64,000 nucleotides of DNA from Nosema muscidifuracis (GCA_028335825.1 JAIOKI010000006.1:496001-560000), one strand, 5' to 3'. Positions 19,476 through 30,509 are shown, numbered from the stretch's first letter. The notes: generated from the sequence alone by a model not told the origin. A program made the numbers and translations.

Positions 19476-21246
19476 TCTAATTTTATAGATAATTAAATAT
19501 TAAAAGATGATCTTATATTAGATATAATTAAATATCGATAGATTAAAACTTTTTAATTGAATAATTTTGATTGATCTAATGTTATAAATAATTAAATATT
19601 AATAGATTAAAACTTTTTAATTTAATAATTTTGATTGATCTAATGTTATAAATAATTAAATATCGATAGATTATAAATTTATATCTGTTTAAAACAAAGG
19701 AATACTCCAAAAGGACAATCTGTCCCCTTCTTATTTTAATTATAATTAGCCTACTTATTAAGAAAATAAACAGCATCTTCAAAAGATGTAAATACACGTT
19801 AATGAGAAAATGAGATATTTACAACCATTTATCATTTATAAATGAACTTAGATTATTAGCTACCAAAGACGACACTTTAAATTAATAACGAAAGAATCCA
19901 AAAGATTATTAAAAATAGTAGATCTCGAACTTTTAATGCTCAATAATACTGATTAAATAAATACCTAGTAATTACAGAAACAAATTGTAGCAAATTCTCA
20001 GAGACAAACTGAGTTCTCAATACAGCAAAGATAAAGAAAGAATCGGGAAAATATGTCAATCACTCTCAAATAGAGAAAATTTTATGAAGGCTAAAATGAG
20101 TATGCAGTATAGCTGTTTATTATTACATAGGCCTTTTAGATATAGAACCTACTAAGTTATAAGCTTTAGATAATGATATAAGACAAATATTAACAAAACA
20201 AGTAATTTATCTACAATTTTTTGCAAAAAGAGACTTTACATTAGTAAAAAAATCAGTAAGAGAACTGGCATGTATATTATAAAGCTAAAAGAATCCTGTT
20301 GACCTTAAACCCGCTGTTTATTAATATAAAGAATATATACTATAGACGGAAATCTATTTTAAAAGTAAACACAAATCAAACAACAAATTTTAGAACAATA
20401 GAAGCTTCTTAAAAGAGAAACATTAAATACAAGATTTAAATTCCTAAATATTAGAAAAAGTACAAATTATAAAACTGAATAAGGAAATCAATCATAGGAA
20501 GTTATTAAGTAGCAGATAAAACGAACTATTGTCAATAAATGAGTCTTCAATATGGTTGATAAAGGAAATGATACGTCAAAAAATGAAGAAAAATGCTGCT
20601 ATTTACAAAATAGAAATATTTTTTGAATGATACAAAAACTTGCCCATATTTAATTAATTAAAGAAAAAAGTAGACCATATAACGACGAAATTCGATAAAA
20701 CATTAGATAATAACTATTTGAGATAGTAAAATTTATTGATTTATTTATGTGTAAAAAGTATAATTTAGATAAGTTAAGAAGCCATTTAGTTCAACAGATC
20801 GTATTCAATAAACATACTGAAATAAGTTTTGATATGACAATCAAAACAAAAATAAGAATTTTTAATAATAGAGGTTGAAGTGATGCCTCAATATTTCTTA
20901 GTAAGTCGAATTAAGAAAATAAACGTTTTGGTTATTCAAATTTTTCTTATATATGGCCATAAAAGCAAAATTATTCCTTTTATTATAACTTGAGATGAAA
21001 AATAACAAAGTTAAACACAAAATACAGACAGATAGCGCTTTATATAACCCCAAATCTAGGCAAACTTACATTTAATCGATCATTCTAAAGAAGACTTTTA
21101 AATTTCTAGTTGAATACAAAAGAAGTTTAAACTAGAGACATAAATATTAATTTAGAACTTTAGAAAGATAATAACAAACCTAACCCAGAATAATTATTAA
21201 AGAAGAATAATATTTTTTTAATTAACTATAAAAGTAACAAATTTAT
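19476..21246. other. 1.8-kb gene-free region with a decayed mobile-element-like stretch
   Basis: 19490-19690 is a run of about 65-bp imperfect repeats (attaaaactttttaatt, gattgatctaatgttataaa). From about 19690 to 21220 the base composition shifts to fewer A/T runs, as in the stretch at 50200-52990. No intact frame survives. I read it as an old inserted element, probably a transposon or retroelement relic, family not determined. Confidence 0.4.
19490..19690. repeat. About 65-bp degenerate tandem repeat
   Basis: The words gattgatctaatgttataaa and aataattaaatat recur about three times downstream of the helicase-like gene. Confidence 0.6.
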
Positions 21247-22521
21247 TCACGAATACAAACCAGTGGGTAAGGTGTTCTGTTTAGTATAGAAAATCTTTTC
21301 TCTAGCTTTAATAAAATCATCCATACAAACATCCTTTCTTCTTTCTCTGAGGGCTATCATACCAGCCTCAGTACAGATAGCTTTGATATCTGCTCCATTT
21401 AAATCTTCTTTACTGGTTACTAAGACATCGATGTTAACATTCTTATCTAATGTCATTTTAGAAGTATGAATAGAAAATATTTTCTTTTTAGTAGCTGCAT
21501 CAGGCATTCCAAATTCAATCTTCCTGTCAATTCTTCCAGGTCTAATTAAAGCTGGATCTAATACTTCAATTTTATTAGTAGCCATAATCACCTTTATATC
21601 ATCCCGAGTATCAAATCCATCTAGCTGATTCAATAATTCTAACATAGTTCTTTGTATTTCCCGTTGTGCTCCACATGATGAGTCATATCTTTTTCTACCT
21701 ATAGCATCGATTTCATCTATAAAGATTATAGAAGGAGCATGCATTTCCGCAACCTTAAAAAGTTCTCTTACTAATTTAGGACCATCTCCAAGATATTTTT
21801 GAATAAGTTCTGATCCAACTATTCTCAAAAAAGTAGCAGATGTTTGATTAGCTACAGCCTTAGCTAAAAGTGTCTTCCCTGTACCCGGCAATCCATAAAG
21901 AATAACTCCTTTTGGAGGTTTAATTCCCATCTCTAGATATATCTCAGGATTAGTAAGCGGAAGTTCAACACTTTCTTTTATTTCTTGAATTTGACTCTCC
22001 AATCCTCCAATATCAGCATAAGTCTCAGAAGGTGCTTTTTCTAACTTCATTACACTTACCATTGGATCAGTTTCTGCTTCCAGTACACCGACTACACTAT
22101 TATCCTTATAATTAAGTAAAACAGTACAACCAGGTTCTAATAAATCTTTATCTACAAATGAATAGATACTTACATAATATTCAGGACCAAGTCCATTACT
22201 AACTATAGCATGATTATCATCTACGAATTCTTCAAGGGTACCTATACTAAGAGGATTTCCTCTAAGCTGTTCTACTAACATCTTTTGAGAAGCCATTCCA
22301 TCTATTGGCTTGTCATTCTCAGCTAAGGATAGAAGATTATCTTCTAAATTAAGAAAATTAAGCTCTTTCTGTAATTTAAGACATCTAAGTTTACATTTCA
22401 CAGATGGGAATACAGCAGGAGGTTTGCAAGCATTTTTATTTTCTTTTACACGTTTACGTCTTTTTATATTAATTGTGGCTGAATCATCTATATTATTAGG
22501 TGCACTGTGGTTTTGTCCCAT
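21247..22521 (-). CDS. RPT2: 26S proteasome regulatory ATPase Rpt2
   Basis: 424 residues from the ATG at 22521. It is one of six AAA+ ATPases of the 19S base ring that unfold and feed substrates into the 20S core. Seen: N-terminus MGQNHSAP, the Rpt2 hallmark with Gly2 available for N-myristoylation; an OB-fold region about 100-160; Walker A GLPGTGKT at 210-217; Walker B FIDEID at 267-272; the second region of homology ending [10 protein letters not shown] with arginine fingers; and C-terminus GLYS, an HbYX-type tail that docks into the 20S alpha ring. An in-frame ATG at 22557 exists, but CCCC at 22526-22529 (plus-strand GGGG) and the MGQ end make 22521 the start. It heads a compact block of core genes. 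Confidence 0.97.
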   Translation of the reverse strand: MGQNHSAPNNIDDSATINIKRRKRVKENKNACKPPAVFPSVKCKLRCLKLQKELNFLNLEDNLLSLAENDKPIDGMASQKMLVEQLRGNPLSIGTLEEFVDDNHAIVSNGLGPEYYVSIYSFVDKDLLEPGCTVLLNYKDNSVVGVLEAETDPMVSVMKLEKAPSETYADIGGLESQIQEIKESVELPLTNPEIYLEMGIKPPKGVILYGLPGTGKTLLAKAVANQTSATFLRIVGSELIQKYLGDGPKLVRELFKVAEMHAPSIIFIDEIDAIGRKRYDSSCGAQREIQRTMLELLNQLDGFDTRDDIKVIMATNKIEVLDPALIRPGRIDRKIEFGMPDAATKKKIFSIHTSKMTLDKNVNIDVLVTSKEDLNGADIKAICTEAGMIALRERRKDVCMDDFIKAREKIFYTKQNTLPTGLYS

Positions 22522-22875
22522 ATGAGGGGTAAAAAATTTAGCATAAAAAACAAACATGGAACTTTGAATTATTGCTAAAAGGAAGTATCATTTTTATTTA
22601 TTGTATTAAAAAGATAGACTTATTCAATTTTTGAACCAGAAGTTTATTGTAGTAAAAATAAAGATCTATTTAATTATCAAACTAGAAGAAGTTTATTGTA
22701 TAAAAATTAAAGATCATCTTTTGATTAACATACCTAAAAAAGATTGAATTTATTCTTTTATCAAACCAATACTTTTTTTATTAAAATAAAAGATCATTTT
22801 AATCAGCTCTAAATATTATATTTAGGACTGAGTTTTGATTTAAATATTGCATCTTTCTTATTAAATGAAATTATT
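22522..22875. other. Intergenic with degenerate repeats
   Basis: About 60-bp imperfect units (aagtttattgta, aaagatcatcttt) recur between 22610 and 22800. No gene seen. Confidence 0.45.
22526..22529 (-). promoter_or_regulatory. CCCC start motif that decides the Rpt2 start
   Basis: The coding strand reads TTACCCCTCAT then ATGGGACAA. The motif lies four bases before the ATG and downstream of the alternative ATG at 22557. Confidence 0.65.
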
Positions 22876-23328
22876 CTATTTCTTAAGAAATCTATTAAGT
22901 TTTAAGTTTTTGGCAATAAACCCATATTTAATATTTCCTATCTCTAAATAAAATATTAAAGAATTTTTTAACAATATTTTTACGATATCATTCTCATTAA
23001 TAACTACAAAAGAATTCTTTCTTTCTTCTACTACTATACAAACATTACCATTTATATTTAATTTTGCACCTGTAAGTTCCATCTTAAATAATTTATCCAT
23101 TAATGCCTTTGGATCAGTATTTTTGCTAAGATCTTTTACATACTCATTAAATAATAAATTAATATTCATAAATGATTTAAATTTGATATCTTTGTAATTA
23201 CGTTTACCTATAGGAAGTTCTTTTTGTTTTTCTTGTTTATCTATCTTTCTATGAGAGAGTGAGAATATTCCTTGAAAATTTGCATTTTCCACAGTTTTTG
23301 ATTTATAATGTTCTATTATGTCTGTCAT
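22876..23328 (-). CDS. POP4: RNase P/MRP protein subunit POP4 (Rpp29)
   Basis: 150 residues. POP4 binds the catalytic RNA of RNase P and MRP for tRNA 5' and rRNA processing. The C-terminal half (about 85-148) has the Sm-like barrel layout of the Rpp29 family: ELTGAKLNI, a NGNVCIVVEERKNSFVVI strand pair, IVKILLKNSLIFYLEI and a final GFIAKNLKLNR. The N-terminal part is short and basic, as in other reduced members. CCC at 23333-23335 (plus-strand GGG) precedes the ATG by four bases. It lies upstream of Rpt2's stop-side spacer on the same strand. Confidence 0.82.
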   Translation of the reverse strand: MTDIIEHYKSKTVENANFQGIFSLSHRKIDKQEKQKELPIGKRNYKDIKFKSFMNINLLFNEYVKDLSKNTDPKALMDKLFKMELTGAKLNINGNVCIVVEERKNSFVVINENDIVKILLKNSLIFYLEIGNIKYGFIAKNLKLNRFLKK

Positions 23329-23659
23329 AGAAGGGTTTATGTAAAATATTTTAAAAACTATTTTTTTCTGAGAGATAAGTAATTTATTTAAATATTCAAT
23401 TAAGTTTGAGTAAATGACTTTATATAATTTAATTAAACTATAATAATTGAAAGATTATAGACTAACTTTATATAATTTATATCTTTTATTAAACTATTAT
23501 TTTTGACAGATCATAGACTAACTTTATATCATTAATTTAAAATATTATAATTGAAAGATTATAGAATAACCTTTAGTTATTTTATACCTTAGAAATTAAT
23601 ACTTAAAAAATTTAAATGATAAATTAAATAATTATTTAAGAAATTAAAATAGCATAAAT
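23329..23659. other. Divergent intergenic region with degenerate repeats
   Basis: About 23420-23580 holds imperfect units around gattatagactaactttatataa. It separates divergent POP4 and the coiled-coil gene. Confidence 0.5.
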
Positions 23660-24067
23660 ATGGAAAAGAAGAATAGAAGCCTAGCAAAAAAAAATGTAGA
23701 ACTTTTAGAAGAAATCAATAATTTGAATATAATCCATACAGAACATATTAAAGAAAATATAAAAAACAAATATTACACTACTAGAAGATTTCGTAAAATT
23801 CTGGATGATCTCGATATTCACATAAACGACTTGAAATGTTTATTAGACAATACAATAAAAATTAAAGAACAATTCGTTGAATACTCTGAATTTTATAATA
23901 AAAATATAGATAATTCACCAAAGAAAGAAAATTACTATTTTGATATTTCTTCTTCAATAGAAACGAAAGATAAAAAAGTTAACAATAAGAAAAGTAAACC
24001 TCTTAAAGAAATAGACAAAAATATACAAAAGAAAAGAATAAATCTAAGAAAAAACAATAAAAATTAA
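23660..24067 (+). CDS. Small Lys-rich coiled-coil protein
   Basis: 135 residues. An N-terminal coiled-coil candidate (about 3-75: SLAKKNVELLEEINNL, IHINDLKCLLDNTIKI) is followed by a Lys/Asn-rich basic tail. A coiled coil opening with LAKKN and a basic C-terminal motif recalls shugoshin-type cohesin protectors, but the resemblance is weak and I do not claim it. No CCC motif before the ATG. The stop overlaps the convergent exosome gene by 4 bases, showing how compact this block is. Could be an unrelated structural protein. Confidence 0.6.
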   Translation: MEKKNRSLAKKNVELLEEINNLNIIHTEHIKENIKNKYYTTRRFRKILDDLDIHINDLKCLLDNTIKIKEQFVEYSEFYNKNIDNSPKKENYYFDISSSIETKDKKVNNKKSKPLKEIDKNIQKKRINLRKNNKN

Positions 24068-24675
24068 AAATGTGTGTTAATTATTTCATTAATGATATTT
24101 TTAGATAGATTCCCTGACTTAAACATAATTATTGAACATACTTTCTTATCTTTAAGAAAAATAGTAAAAAGTGAATCACAGCTTTCTTCTTCTAATTTCA
24201 AAGGATCTTTGACAAATTTATTATTAAATATAGCAAAGGTAGACATTTCAGGCATATCAAAAGATTCAAGTATGGATTCTTCTAAATTATTTATATTAGG
24301 AATCTCTAAATTTTTTAGTAACTCATTTAGACCTTTTATAAATAAATTTAAAATATTTCCATCATCATTAAATATCTCCAAATTGATGTTTAAGCCAATA
24401 GAAAATCTTTTCAAATTCTCTTTTAATATATCCATATAATAAGATGGAATTATATAATTTGAATCTACAATATTATCATTTTCTTCTTCTTTAAACTGAA
24501 TAGAAATACGTATATGTGAATATCCATGTTTTATTTCTACAGAACCATCTGCTTGTGTATTTATTACATGTTTTATCTGTGTTTCTCTTACTTTATTAAA
24601 TTCTCTTAAATCTGATCGTACACCTTTCAGAATATTTTCTTTTATATATTCCAACTCATTTATGCAAGAATTCAT
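24064..24675 (-). CDS. Exosome core subunit of the RNase PH family (Rrp42/Rrp45/Rrp43 type)
   Basis: 203 residues. It would form part of the six-membered PH ring of the RNA exosome, which processes and degrades RNA in nucleus and cytoplasm. The N-terminus has the family opening IKENILKGVRSDLREFNKVR (normally EN..R.DGR....R), then NTQADGSVEIKHGYSHIRISI, matching the GSa.v..G.T.v...v strand pair. The later part includes SFDMPEMSTFAIFNNKFVKDP and a closing helix. The DGR triad is SDLR here; eukaryotic ring subunits are inactive, so this is no surprise. Shorter than typical (~250-300). Which paralog is uncertain; Rrp42 is my best guess. CCCC at 24676-24679 directly precedes the ATG. Confidence 0.72.
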   Translation of the reverse strand: MNSCINELEYIKENILKGVRSDLREFNKVRETQIKHVINTQADGSVEIKHGYSHIRISIQFKEEENDNIVDSNYIIPSYYMDILKENLKRFSIGLNINLEIFNDDGNILNLFIKGLNELLKNLEIPNINNLEESILESFDMPEMSTFAIFNNKFVKDPLKLEEESCDSLFTIFLKDKKVCSIIMFKSGNLSKNIINEIINTHF

Positions 24676-24724
24676 GGGGATTTTTTTTTAAAAGAAAAAA
24701 AATTGAATAAATTTTGATTTTTTA

Positions 24725-25117
24725 TTAAAGATTTTCTAAGGAATCTTCTTCATCTTTCTCTTTACGTTTCTGATTATCTTGAGAACTTGATTCTTCTTCG
24801 TCTAAGATTTCTACACTTGATTCCTCTTCATTTAAAATTTCAATACTTGAGCTATCTTCATTATTCTCAGAAGTGGATGAATCTCCATTACTTGAGCTAT
24901 CTTCACAAGCTTTTTCCTTAATTTTATCTTCTACTTTCTCAAATACTTCATCTGTTCTTTTTTTTATTGTAGATTGAGATCTTGTGTTCTCTTTCTGTAA
25001 CACTTTAGGTAAAACGTTTATAAGTACAAGAATAACTATACTAATTATTCCTACTATTGTAATACTATATAAGTTACTAAAACAACCTTTGATGAGTTCA
25101 ATTAATCTTTCTAACAT
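24725..25117 (-). CDS. Single-pass membrane protein with acidic Ser-rich tail
   Basis: 130 residues. One strong membrane helix near the N-terminus (SITIVGIISIVILVLINVL, about 18-36) is followed by a basic stretch (about 42-68), then an acidic Ser/Glu-rich tail with a repeated motif (SIEILNEEES, SVEILDEEES) and many CK2-like sites. Topology is probably signal-anchor with the tail on one side; which side is unclear. CCC at 25126-25128 lies 8 bases before the ATG. The gene ends 49 bases upstream of the exosome gene on the same strand. Family unknown. Confidence 0.68.
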   Translation of the reverse strand: MLERLIELIKGCFSNLYSITIVGIISIVILVLINVLPKVLQKENTRSQSTIKKRTDEVFEKVEDKIKEKACEDSSSNGDSSTSENNEDSSSIEILNEEESSVEILDEEESSSQDNQKRKEKDEEDSLENL

Positions 25118-25709
25118 TTTCTTTTGGGCTTATTTATTTTTATTTTAATTTTAAATTAAGGATTGTTTAAAATTTAAAACAAGGCAAATAAACAAATTCA
25201 GATTTCATTTCTTTAATAATGTTAAACAAATTTAGAAGTCAAACAACGAAATTATGATAAAAAATTGTTCAATGAGAAAGTCAAAGATATTTTTGATTAG
25301 TTTATATAATTAATTGATGAATCAAAACATTCTAATAGTAACTTAATTTATTTAATTAGGTAAATATTATTGCCTCCAAAACTTATTTAATTTACTTTTT
25401 ATTACATAAGGGTAAATTTTAATAACTTAATTTTTTCATATGATTATATAGCCTTAACAATTAAACTTGTAAAACTAAATTTTTTAATAAGTTTTTAATT
25501 CTGTTGTGAGGTGAATCACTCTTTTTAAATATTATACTTTTTAATTTGAGTTATATAAACAAATTCTTTTATTGATTTATATTTTTCAGCATCATAAAAA
25601 TTCAGGAAAAATCTGTTGTGACGTCTTGACGTCATCGTATAATATTTATTTGTAAATAATATAAATCTTAGCCAATTTTAATAAGTTTTATATAAATAAA
25701 GTGTTTTTA
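25118..25709. other. Intergenic, AT-rich
   Basis: No gene. A TTACCCTTATG at about 25407-25417 on the minus strand looks like a start motif, but the next codon is a stop. A short palindromic gtgacgtcttgacgtcat lies at 25618-25635. Confidence 0.4.
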
Positions 25710-27395
25710 TTAAATTCTTTGTCTTTTAGAATGAGTTGTATTTAGTTCTTTCTTTCTCAAACTATTTAATTCCATAATGACATTATCAAAAGCTTTATTT
25801 GATAATAAATTCGTAGTAAAGTGATTTTCAAAGTTTTTAACAATGTTTTCAAGTACGCAATTCGGAAACTTTTTTGTATCGTATTTTCTGCTGAAATATA
25901 AGAAAACGATATAATTAATTGTCTTCAAAACTACCACAAATTCCCTTAAATTTTTATTAAGAGATATTAATTTTTCGGATATTCTTATATTTTTATTCAT
26001 TAAGAAATTATTCTTTTCATTTTTTATTAAATTATATTCATTTATCATAAAATGTTTAAGATATAAATACTGTATTGATTGTATATTAAACCAGTCAATA
26101 TTTTGCGAATCTTCTATAATTTTTTGAATCTCTGTTTCGTATGAGGATTTCATAAAAGAATCTGTCATGTCTACTTTTAAAATCATATCTAAAGTACTTT
26201 CGGAAATACAATCACAAGCATGAAGTAAATGCAATAAAATGATATATTTAGAACTATTTTGATTGTGAAGTATATTTTTAAAGATATCTCTAATAATTCC
26301 AAGACTTAAAATAATTTTTATTTCTTGGTTTAACCCTTTTCTGTTGAGATCAGTTGATTTATCTAAATTTATAAAAAAACTTTTTAGGTTACTAAAATCT
26401 TTTTCGTCTATGAGTATACCATATTCACAATCTTCATTGATGCAATATAAATACTTATTAATTAAAATACTATGTTCATTAGCATAGACCATAAATATAT
26501 ATGATGCATTTACTTGCTCTTCATAAAAATATCTAAAAATCTCATAAAAAGATTTACTAAATCCAAATATGATGTTCATATTACTAATTTTAGGAAGATT
26601 TTTATCAAAAACATCTATTATTGTTTTATCATATTTTATTTTAAAATTATAAAGATTTTCTGACATCTGATCTACCAAAAGAGTATCGAAAAAACTTAGT
26701 TTATTGTTCAAAATAGGCTTTTCGAAAAAATTATCGATTTTTTCTTTAATTCGCGAACAAAATCTACTGGCTAATTCGTAATATTCTACTTTAATAAAAG
26801 GTATATTAAAAATATAAAAATCGTCATCCATCACAATTCTTATAGTAGTAGAAAATTTGAAAATTGAAGAAGTCATGTTCCAAGGAAGTTTTATATCAAA
26901 CAAATTCCATGACTGGTAATTTTCGAATATTTTACTAAATTTTAAATCTTCTGCATTGAAATTTTGAATTTCGTATTTATCAACCATAATGTCAATAAAT
27001 TCTTGAGACGTATTCGAAATGTTTATTAAAAAAACATATAAATAGTATAATCGTCTTACTACCATGCACTTATCTCGAATAATCAATGTATTTGACGAAG
27101 ATAATTTTTTTATAGAAAATATTTCGTATAAAATATCTATAAAGAGATCAGAGGCATTATATTTGCTTATGTAATCATGTAATTTTATTGTTTTATGAGT
27201 GTTTTTTGCATATATTTCTATAGTGCTTTCTTCCAAGATAATTGTAATACTATTTGCGATATCTTTTATGTTAAATTTTAGAAATTGATTGTTTTTTAAA
27301 TCTTTTGTTATTAATTCTTCGTGTAGGTCAATAAACCTACTTAGAGGAGTTTTTGTTGCATTGCTAAACAGAGATATAAATAAATAAATTACCAT
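25710..27395 (-). CDS. Large putative secreted protein, family A
   Basis: 561 residues. MVIYLFISLFSNATKT is a signal peptide. The rest is a long helix/strand mixture without further membrane segments. It shares its plan with the genes at 28767 and 43598 and the damaged one at 62829: a first block starting with an acidic helix (HEELITKDLKNNQFLKFNIK), an N-terminal helical block, a central part with IKVEYYELASRF-type helices and, near residue 380, the best conserved core YIILLHLLHACDCISE, then a stretch of paired helices to a basic C-terminus. CCC (plus-strand GGG at 27398-27400) sits two bases before the ATG. Microsporidia often carry such expanded secreted families; the role, likely at the host interface, is inference. 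Confidence 0.78.
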   Translation of the reverse strand: MVIYLFISLFSNATKTPLSRFIDLHEELITKDLKNNQFLKFNIKDIANSITIILEESTIEIYAKNTHKTIKLHDYISKYNASDLFIDILYEIFSIKKLSSSNTLIIRDKCMVVRRLYYLYVFLINISNTSQEFIDIMVDKYEIQNFNAEDLKFSKIFENYQSWNLFDIKLPWNMTSSIFKFSTTIRIVMDDDFYIFNIPFIKVEYYELASRFCSRIKEKIDNFFEKPILNNKLSFFDTLLVDQMSENLYNFKIKYDKTIIDVFDKNLPKISNMNIIFGFSKSFYEIFRYFYEEQVNASYIFMVYANEHSILINKYLYCINEDCEYGILIDEKDFSNLKSFFINLDKSTDLNRKGLNQEIKIILSLGIIRDIFKNILHNQNSSKYIILLHLLHACDCISESTLDMILKVDMTDSFMKSSYETEIQKIIEDSQNIDWFNIQSIQYLYLKHFMINEYNLIKNEKNNFLMNKNIRISEKLISLNKNLREFVVVLKTINYIVFLYFSRKYDTKKFPNCVLENIVKNFENHFTTNLLSNKAFDNVIMELNSLRKKELNTTHSKRQRI

Positions 27396-28766
27396 TTGGG
27401 TTAAATTATTTATTAAAATTAAATGATTAATATATTGAAGAAAACATAATATTGTTTAAAAAGAGTCAAGATCTGTTTAAAGAAAATTAAGTTCTAAAAA
27501 CGGAAAATCTTTAAATAATCCATAAATATAAAAATATGAATTTAATATTTAATTTTAAAACTATTATTAATAAAAGAACATTCCCATTTTGAAAAGGAGA
27601 GCATATGCTAAAATAACATAAAATCGTAATAATTATACTAGATAAGTAGTTTTTAGGATATTTTCAACCATTATGTTTTCTTTAGATTAAATTAAAATGA
27701 TTTTTTTAACCAAAAATTATAAACAATGCATTAATTTAAAATAAAAAATTCTGATATTAATTAAACTCCTTTATAAACAAGAATGATCAAGAATAACAAA
27801 GAAAATGTAGTTGCTAATATTTTGACATATAAATATATACTACACATAAGTTTTAATTTAAATTATTCCTATTCCTGAGTTTTTATTTTTTCAGATAAAT
27901 CTAGGAAGGTATATTCAACCTATCTTATTGTCATATGAACTAGTTTAAAAATCTTAAAGATGTTTTTTTATTAAATTAAAAACAATAATATAAAAAGAAA
28001 ACTTCGTTTGCTAAATTTGATTCTAAAAGAAAATTGCTAATTAAAACTGTAATATGGCAAGGTCTCTGATAAAATAAAAAAGAATACGCATTAAATAAAT
28101 TTATTTTAATATCAATTATTTGTTTTATTCATGATAATTTTTTCTTAGTAATTATTTATTTACAGGTTGATATAATATATAGAAGTCACAAATAAATAAC
28201 ATATTTTAATATCTTATTAAGTCTGATTCAATAATTTATTATTTTGTGTAAATATAGAATTTGTATATTTCTTATTTAATATACTGACTCACTAAATTAA
28301 TCAATTAATTACTAAATTAAATTAGATTTGACGAGGTAAAGTGACCAGAATTTGTTTCTGAAAACAACAATATAGAGAAATAAAGCACATTCAAATATTC
28401 TATAGTATTATTAAGTAGATCTTTATACGTACAAAAAATATTAGGATCTTTAAGTTATTTTATAGAGTTCTATCAATCTCTCTATGACATAGGCTTATTA
28501 TTTATTTTATTAAAATTTAATATATCAATTGTTTCATTATAATTATTTTTCTAAGTCATAAAAATAATCAATGACTCAAATATTCATAAAGTTGATTCAA
28601 TTGTTTGTGCATTAGAAACATTGATTTATAAATTACTTGGTTTTTTTACATTATTATATCTCATATTATTGTTTATTAAATTAATTTTTTAGTTTTAAGA
28701 TAGACTTAAGAAATATAAAAATACTTTCAAGACAATTATATGATTAAGTTTTTTTAAATTAAATAT
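27396..28766. other. 1.4-kb gene-free region
   Basis: Plain AT-rich spacer with a slightly richer segment around 28320-28500. No recognisable product, repeat array or RNA gene. Confidence 0.45.
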
Positions 28767-30509
28767 TTAATCAAAATTATACCTATTCATTTTCAATGGA
28801 CCATCTATATCATATTCGATTGAATTTAGAAGTGATCTGTTAACCCTATCAAATTCCATATTAGTAATATTGTGCTTTGTGTGATAAAGCCTAATATTTT
28901 TTTGTAAATTAGATGTTGAATAGAATTGAAGACCGTATGTATCAGGATATCTTAAGTAATAAGCATTTGTCATCATTATAGCTTCTTTAATTTTCATGGC
29001 TACCGATTCTATCTTATTTTCTGTAGATATCAATTCATTAAAATCTCTTAGATATTGCCTAAGTGTACCAGATAAAGAACAGTTATTACTACAATAATTA
29101 GAGTTGGCTAATTTTTGTAATTCTTTGAATTCCTCATATATGAAATATTTAAGATAAAATACTTGTCGGGTATGTTTACCCCAATCAAAATCTTCAGAAG
29201 AATTTATAATACTTTGTAATTCGAAACTATACAACTTTTCTATCCAATTATGAGATGTATTATTATTTGCTACGTAACTGAACTGCGATTCGTCAATAAA
29301 TTCAGCCATTCGTAATAGCTGCAATAAAATTATATATTTTGTATTGTTACGATCGGACAAAATTCGTTCAAAAATCTGTCGAAGAATGTTTGAGTTATTA
29401 ATTAATCTAAAAGTAAAATCAAGTTTTGTACTTTCCATGTTGCTTAATGATTGTAGATACTTAAAATACGAAACAAGTTCAAGACGGATTCTATCATTAA
29501 CATAAATTCCTATTTTATCTGATAAATTTGTTGTATAATTTATATTATTGATAGATATAGTATTATCAGTCGAAAATATATTGTAAAACGAAATGTGTTC
29601 AGAATTTTGCCTATAAAAGTTACTTAAATTTTCATAAAAAGATTTACGTATCGTAAGAAGATTATGTTTTGGTCTTCTTATATCCATCTGATTATTTTCT
29701 AAGCTTGAAAGATTACTTAAAATGTCTGATTCTGATTCTAAACTATGATTATAAGGTGTAGACATTTTATCTATCAGTAGATAATGTAGATTACAAAATT
29801 CAGTTGATCTCACAAATGTACTAAGATTTTTATCATATTCTGCTACATTAATATTACTGTATTTCTGAACTAGTTCGTTGTAATTTATTTCGTACAAAGA
29901 TATCCTAAAAAAGTAGAAATAATCTTGTACAGGGAATCTTAATACAATAAAGTCATGATACTGAAACACTCTTAAATCAGGTAGATCATCCGCTTTATAC
30001 AAAGGAGAAGGTATCAAATTATCAAAAATACTGCTAAATGTAATAAATTCGTAATTGAAATAAGTTATATTATATTTCGACTTGAATCTCTCGATAATCT
30101 TTTTTGGTGGTGTCTCAATACGTAACAGGAAATTATACAATTCCATAAAATATGTTTTGATGATATAAGATCCTTCAATTATAAATGTCTTCTCATTTAT
30201 ACCAGATCTTAACGAGTACACAGAATGCAATATATCAACAAACAATTCTTCAACTTTTTCAGGGCTCATATAATCAGTTAATTCAAGTGTTATTCGTTTA
30301 TTTTCAGATCTAATATGTATATTGTAATTCTTAAATGAAATTACTACAGGGTCAGATATATTTCGTACTTTTAGTTTGGCATATTTTTTTTCATTTATTT
30401 TATCCATAAGAATTCTTTCATACTGAAATAATAGCTTTTTCTCTGGAGTAGGTTGTATATAAGATGATAAAATCCATGTTATATATAAAATAAGAAAATT
30501 CATGATCAT
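28767..30509 (-). CDS. Large putative secreted protein, family A
   Basis: 580 residues. The leader MIMNFLILYITWILSSYI is a signal peptide (a second ATG at 30503 gives nearly the same leader). It shares the family A plan: acidic first helix YERILMDKINEKKYAKLKVR, LELTDYMSPEKVEELFVDIL matching the KLHDYISKYNASDLFIDIL block of the 25710 gene, a YNELVQKYS helix, and the core YIILLQLLRMAEFIDE near residue 390. With its tandem neighbour it forms a head-to-tail pair on the minus strand. No clean CCC; ATCCAAAATATT precedes the ATG. Function unknown. Confidence 0.78.
   Translation of the reverse strand: MIMNFLILYITWILSSYIQPTPEKKLLFQYERILMDKINEKKYAKLKVRNISDPVVISFKNYNIHIRSENKRITLELTDYMSPEKVEELFVDILHSVYSLRSGINEKTFIIEGSYIIKTYFMELYNFLLRIETPPKKIIERFKSKYNITYFNYEFITFSSIFDNLIPSPLYKADDLPDLRVFQYHDFIVLRFPVQDYFYFFRISLYEINYNELVQKYSNINVAEYDKNLSTFVRSTEFCNLHYLLIDKMSTPYNHSLESESDILSNLSSLENNQMDIRRPKHNLLTIRKSFYENLSNFYRQNSEHISFYNIFSTDNTISINNINYTTNLSDKIGIYVNDRIRLELVSYFKYLQSLSNMESTKLDFTFRLINNSNILRQIFERILSDRNNTKYIILLQLLRMAEFIDESQFSYVANNNTSHNWIEKLYSFELQSIINSSEDFDWGKHTRQVFYLKYFIYEEFKELQKLANSNYCSNNCSLSGTLRQYLRDFNELISTENKIESVAMKIKEAIMMTNAYYLRYPDTYGLQFYSTSNLQKNIRLYHTKHNITNMEFDRVNRSLLNSIEYDIDGPLKMNRYNFD

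Noticed and set aside
19582-19797. Minus-strand 71-codon frame
   Set aside because: Lies in a degenerate repeat and the start of a decayed stretch; no start motif.
22310-22525. Plus-strand frame inside Rpt2
   Set aside because: Antisense shadow of a certain gene.
24074-24439. Plus-strand 121-codon frame
   Set aside because: Antisense shadow of the exosome subunit gene.
25400-25417. Minus-strand TTACCCTTATG motif
   Set aside because: The ATG is followed at once by a stop codon, so it does not start a gene.
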